From Pardosa pseudoannulata (taxonomy: Eukaryota; Arthropoda; Arachnida; Araneae; Lycosidae): 64,000 nt of DNA. The stretch is taken from positions 45,219,239 to 45,283,238 of the forward strand of contig CM063510.1 of NCBI GenBank assembly GCA_032207245.1, read 5' to 3'. Of this stretch, positions 63,832 to 64,000 are shown one piece after another. A program made the translations under genes and the position numbers. The stretch's first letter is position 1, and every line of letters starts with the position of its first letter. Below the pieces are notes generated by a model that was not told the origin of the DNA, did not search any database, and saw only the letters and a list, made by a program, of their open reading frames with translations.

Positions 63832-64000
63832 CTGTAAAACACAAACTTTTAAATTAAAAACAAATAATTATATTAATTTTAAACAGATAATCGTCTTGTG
63901 GAAATTAATAATTTTAAACTTTGTTTATATAAGTGCTTATTAAACGTTCACTAGCAAATGTTTAATTAATCCATGAACAGTTCTTCCATAGTACACAGAT

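Noticed and set aside
1..64000. CRISPR array, prophage or operon-type defence system
   Set aside because: Spliced genes, GT-AG introns, LINEs, SINEs and microsatellites show eukaryotic nuclear DNA; no regular spaced repeats or bacterial gene clusters are present.

Overview
The window looks like a stretch of an AT-rich animal genome dominated by a single large intron-rich gene on the minus strand. I identify it as PSME4, which encodes PA200/Blm10, the proteasome activator subunit 4. I traced 38 consecutive coding exons between 63,831 (5' side) and 3,080 (3' side). Every intron has GT-AG ends and the reading frame stays open and in phase throughout. Together the exons make 4,531 coding bases, about 1,510 residues. 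The first exons (start codon and roughly the first 190 residues of the human protein) lie beyond the right edge. The last exons (the C-terminal part with the proteasome-activating tail) lie beyond the left edge. No second host gene is convincingly present.

No species marker is present. The transposon content (a Gypsy element with an arachnid-style gag, an I/Jockey-like LINE with a tetranucleotide tail, Tc1 and pogo-like elements, tRNA-derived SINEs, abundant (TA)n) suggests an arthropod, most likely a chelicerate such as a spider, scorpion or horseshoe crab. That assignment is inference.

Layout from right to left, following transcription: exons 1-5 (63.8-58.4 kb); a 5.6 kb intron (58.4-52.8 kb) holding an internally deleted Gypsy element, an LTR-like segment of opposite apparent orientation, and a 1 kb TTAA-flanked inverted-repeat element; exons 6-13 (52.8-41.8 kb); a 3.1 kb intron with a dead Tc1-like transposon (39.3-40.6 kb); exons 14-20 (38.6-32.0 kb); a 2.9 kb intron with a 1,020-bp element that has a perfect 8-bp target duplication (29.98-31.0 kb); exons 21-28 (29.1-19.7 kb), whose introns carry a (TA)n-flanked repeat family and an unrecognised coding-like ORF; exons 29-30 around a 5'-truncated LINE (16.5-17.65 kb); a 3.3 kb intron with a pogo/Tc1-type element (13.8-15.1 kb); exons 31-38 (12.7-3.1 kb); and 3 kb of repeat-rich intron at the left edge.

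The gene product would be a HEAT-repeat solenoid that caps the 20S proteasome. The other sequences are introns and insertions; none forms a multi-gene system. The most useful observations are structural: insertions with clear hallmarks (TIRs plus TSDs), one repeat family that repeatedly sits inside (TA)n tracts, nested tRNA-SINEs, and an ORF in the 26.5-28.1 kb intron that may be a fragment of another gene.
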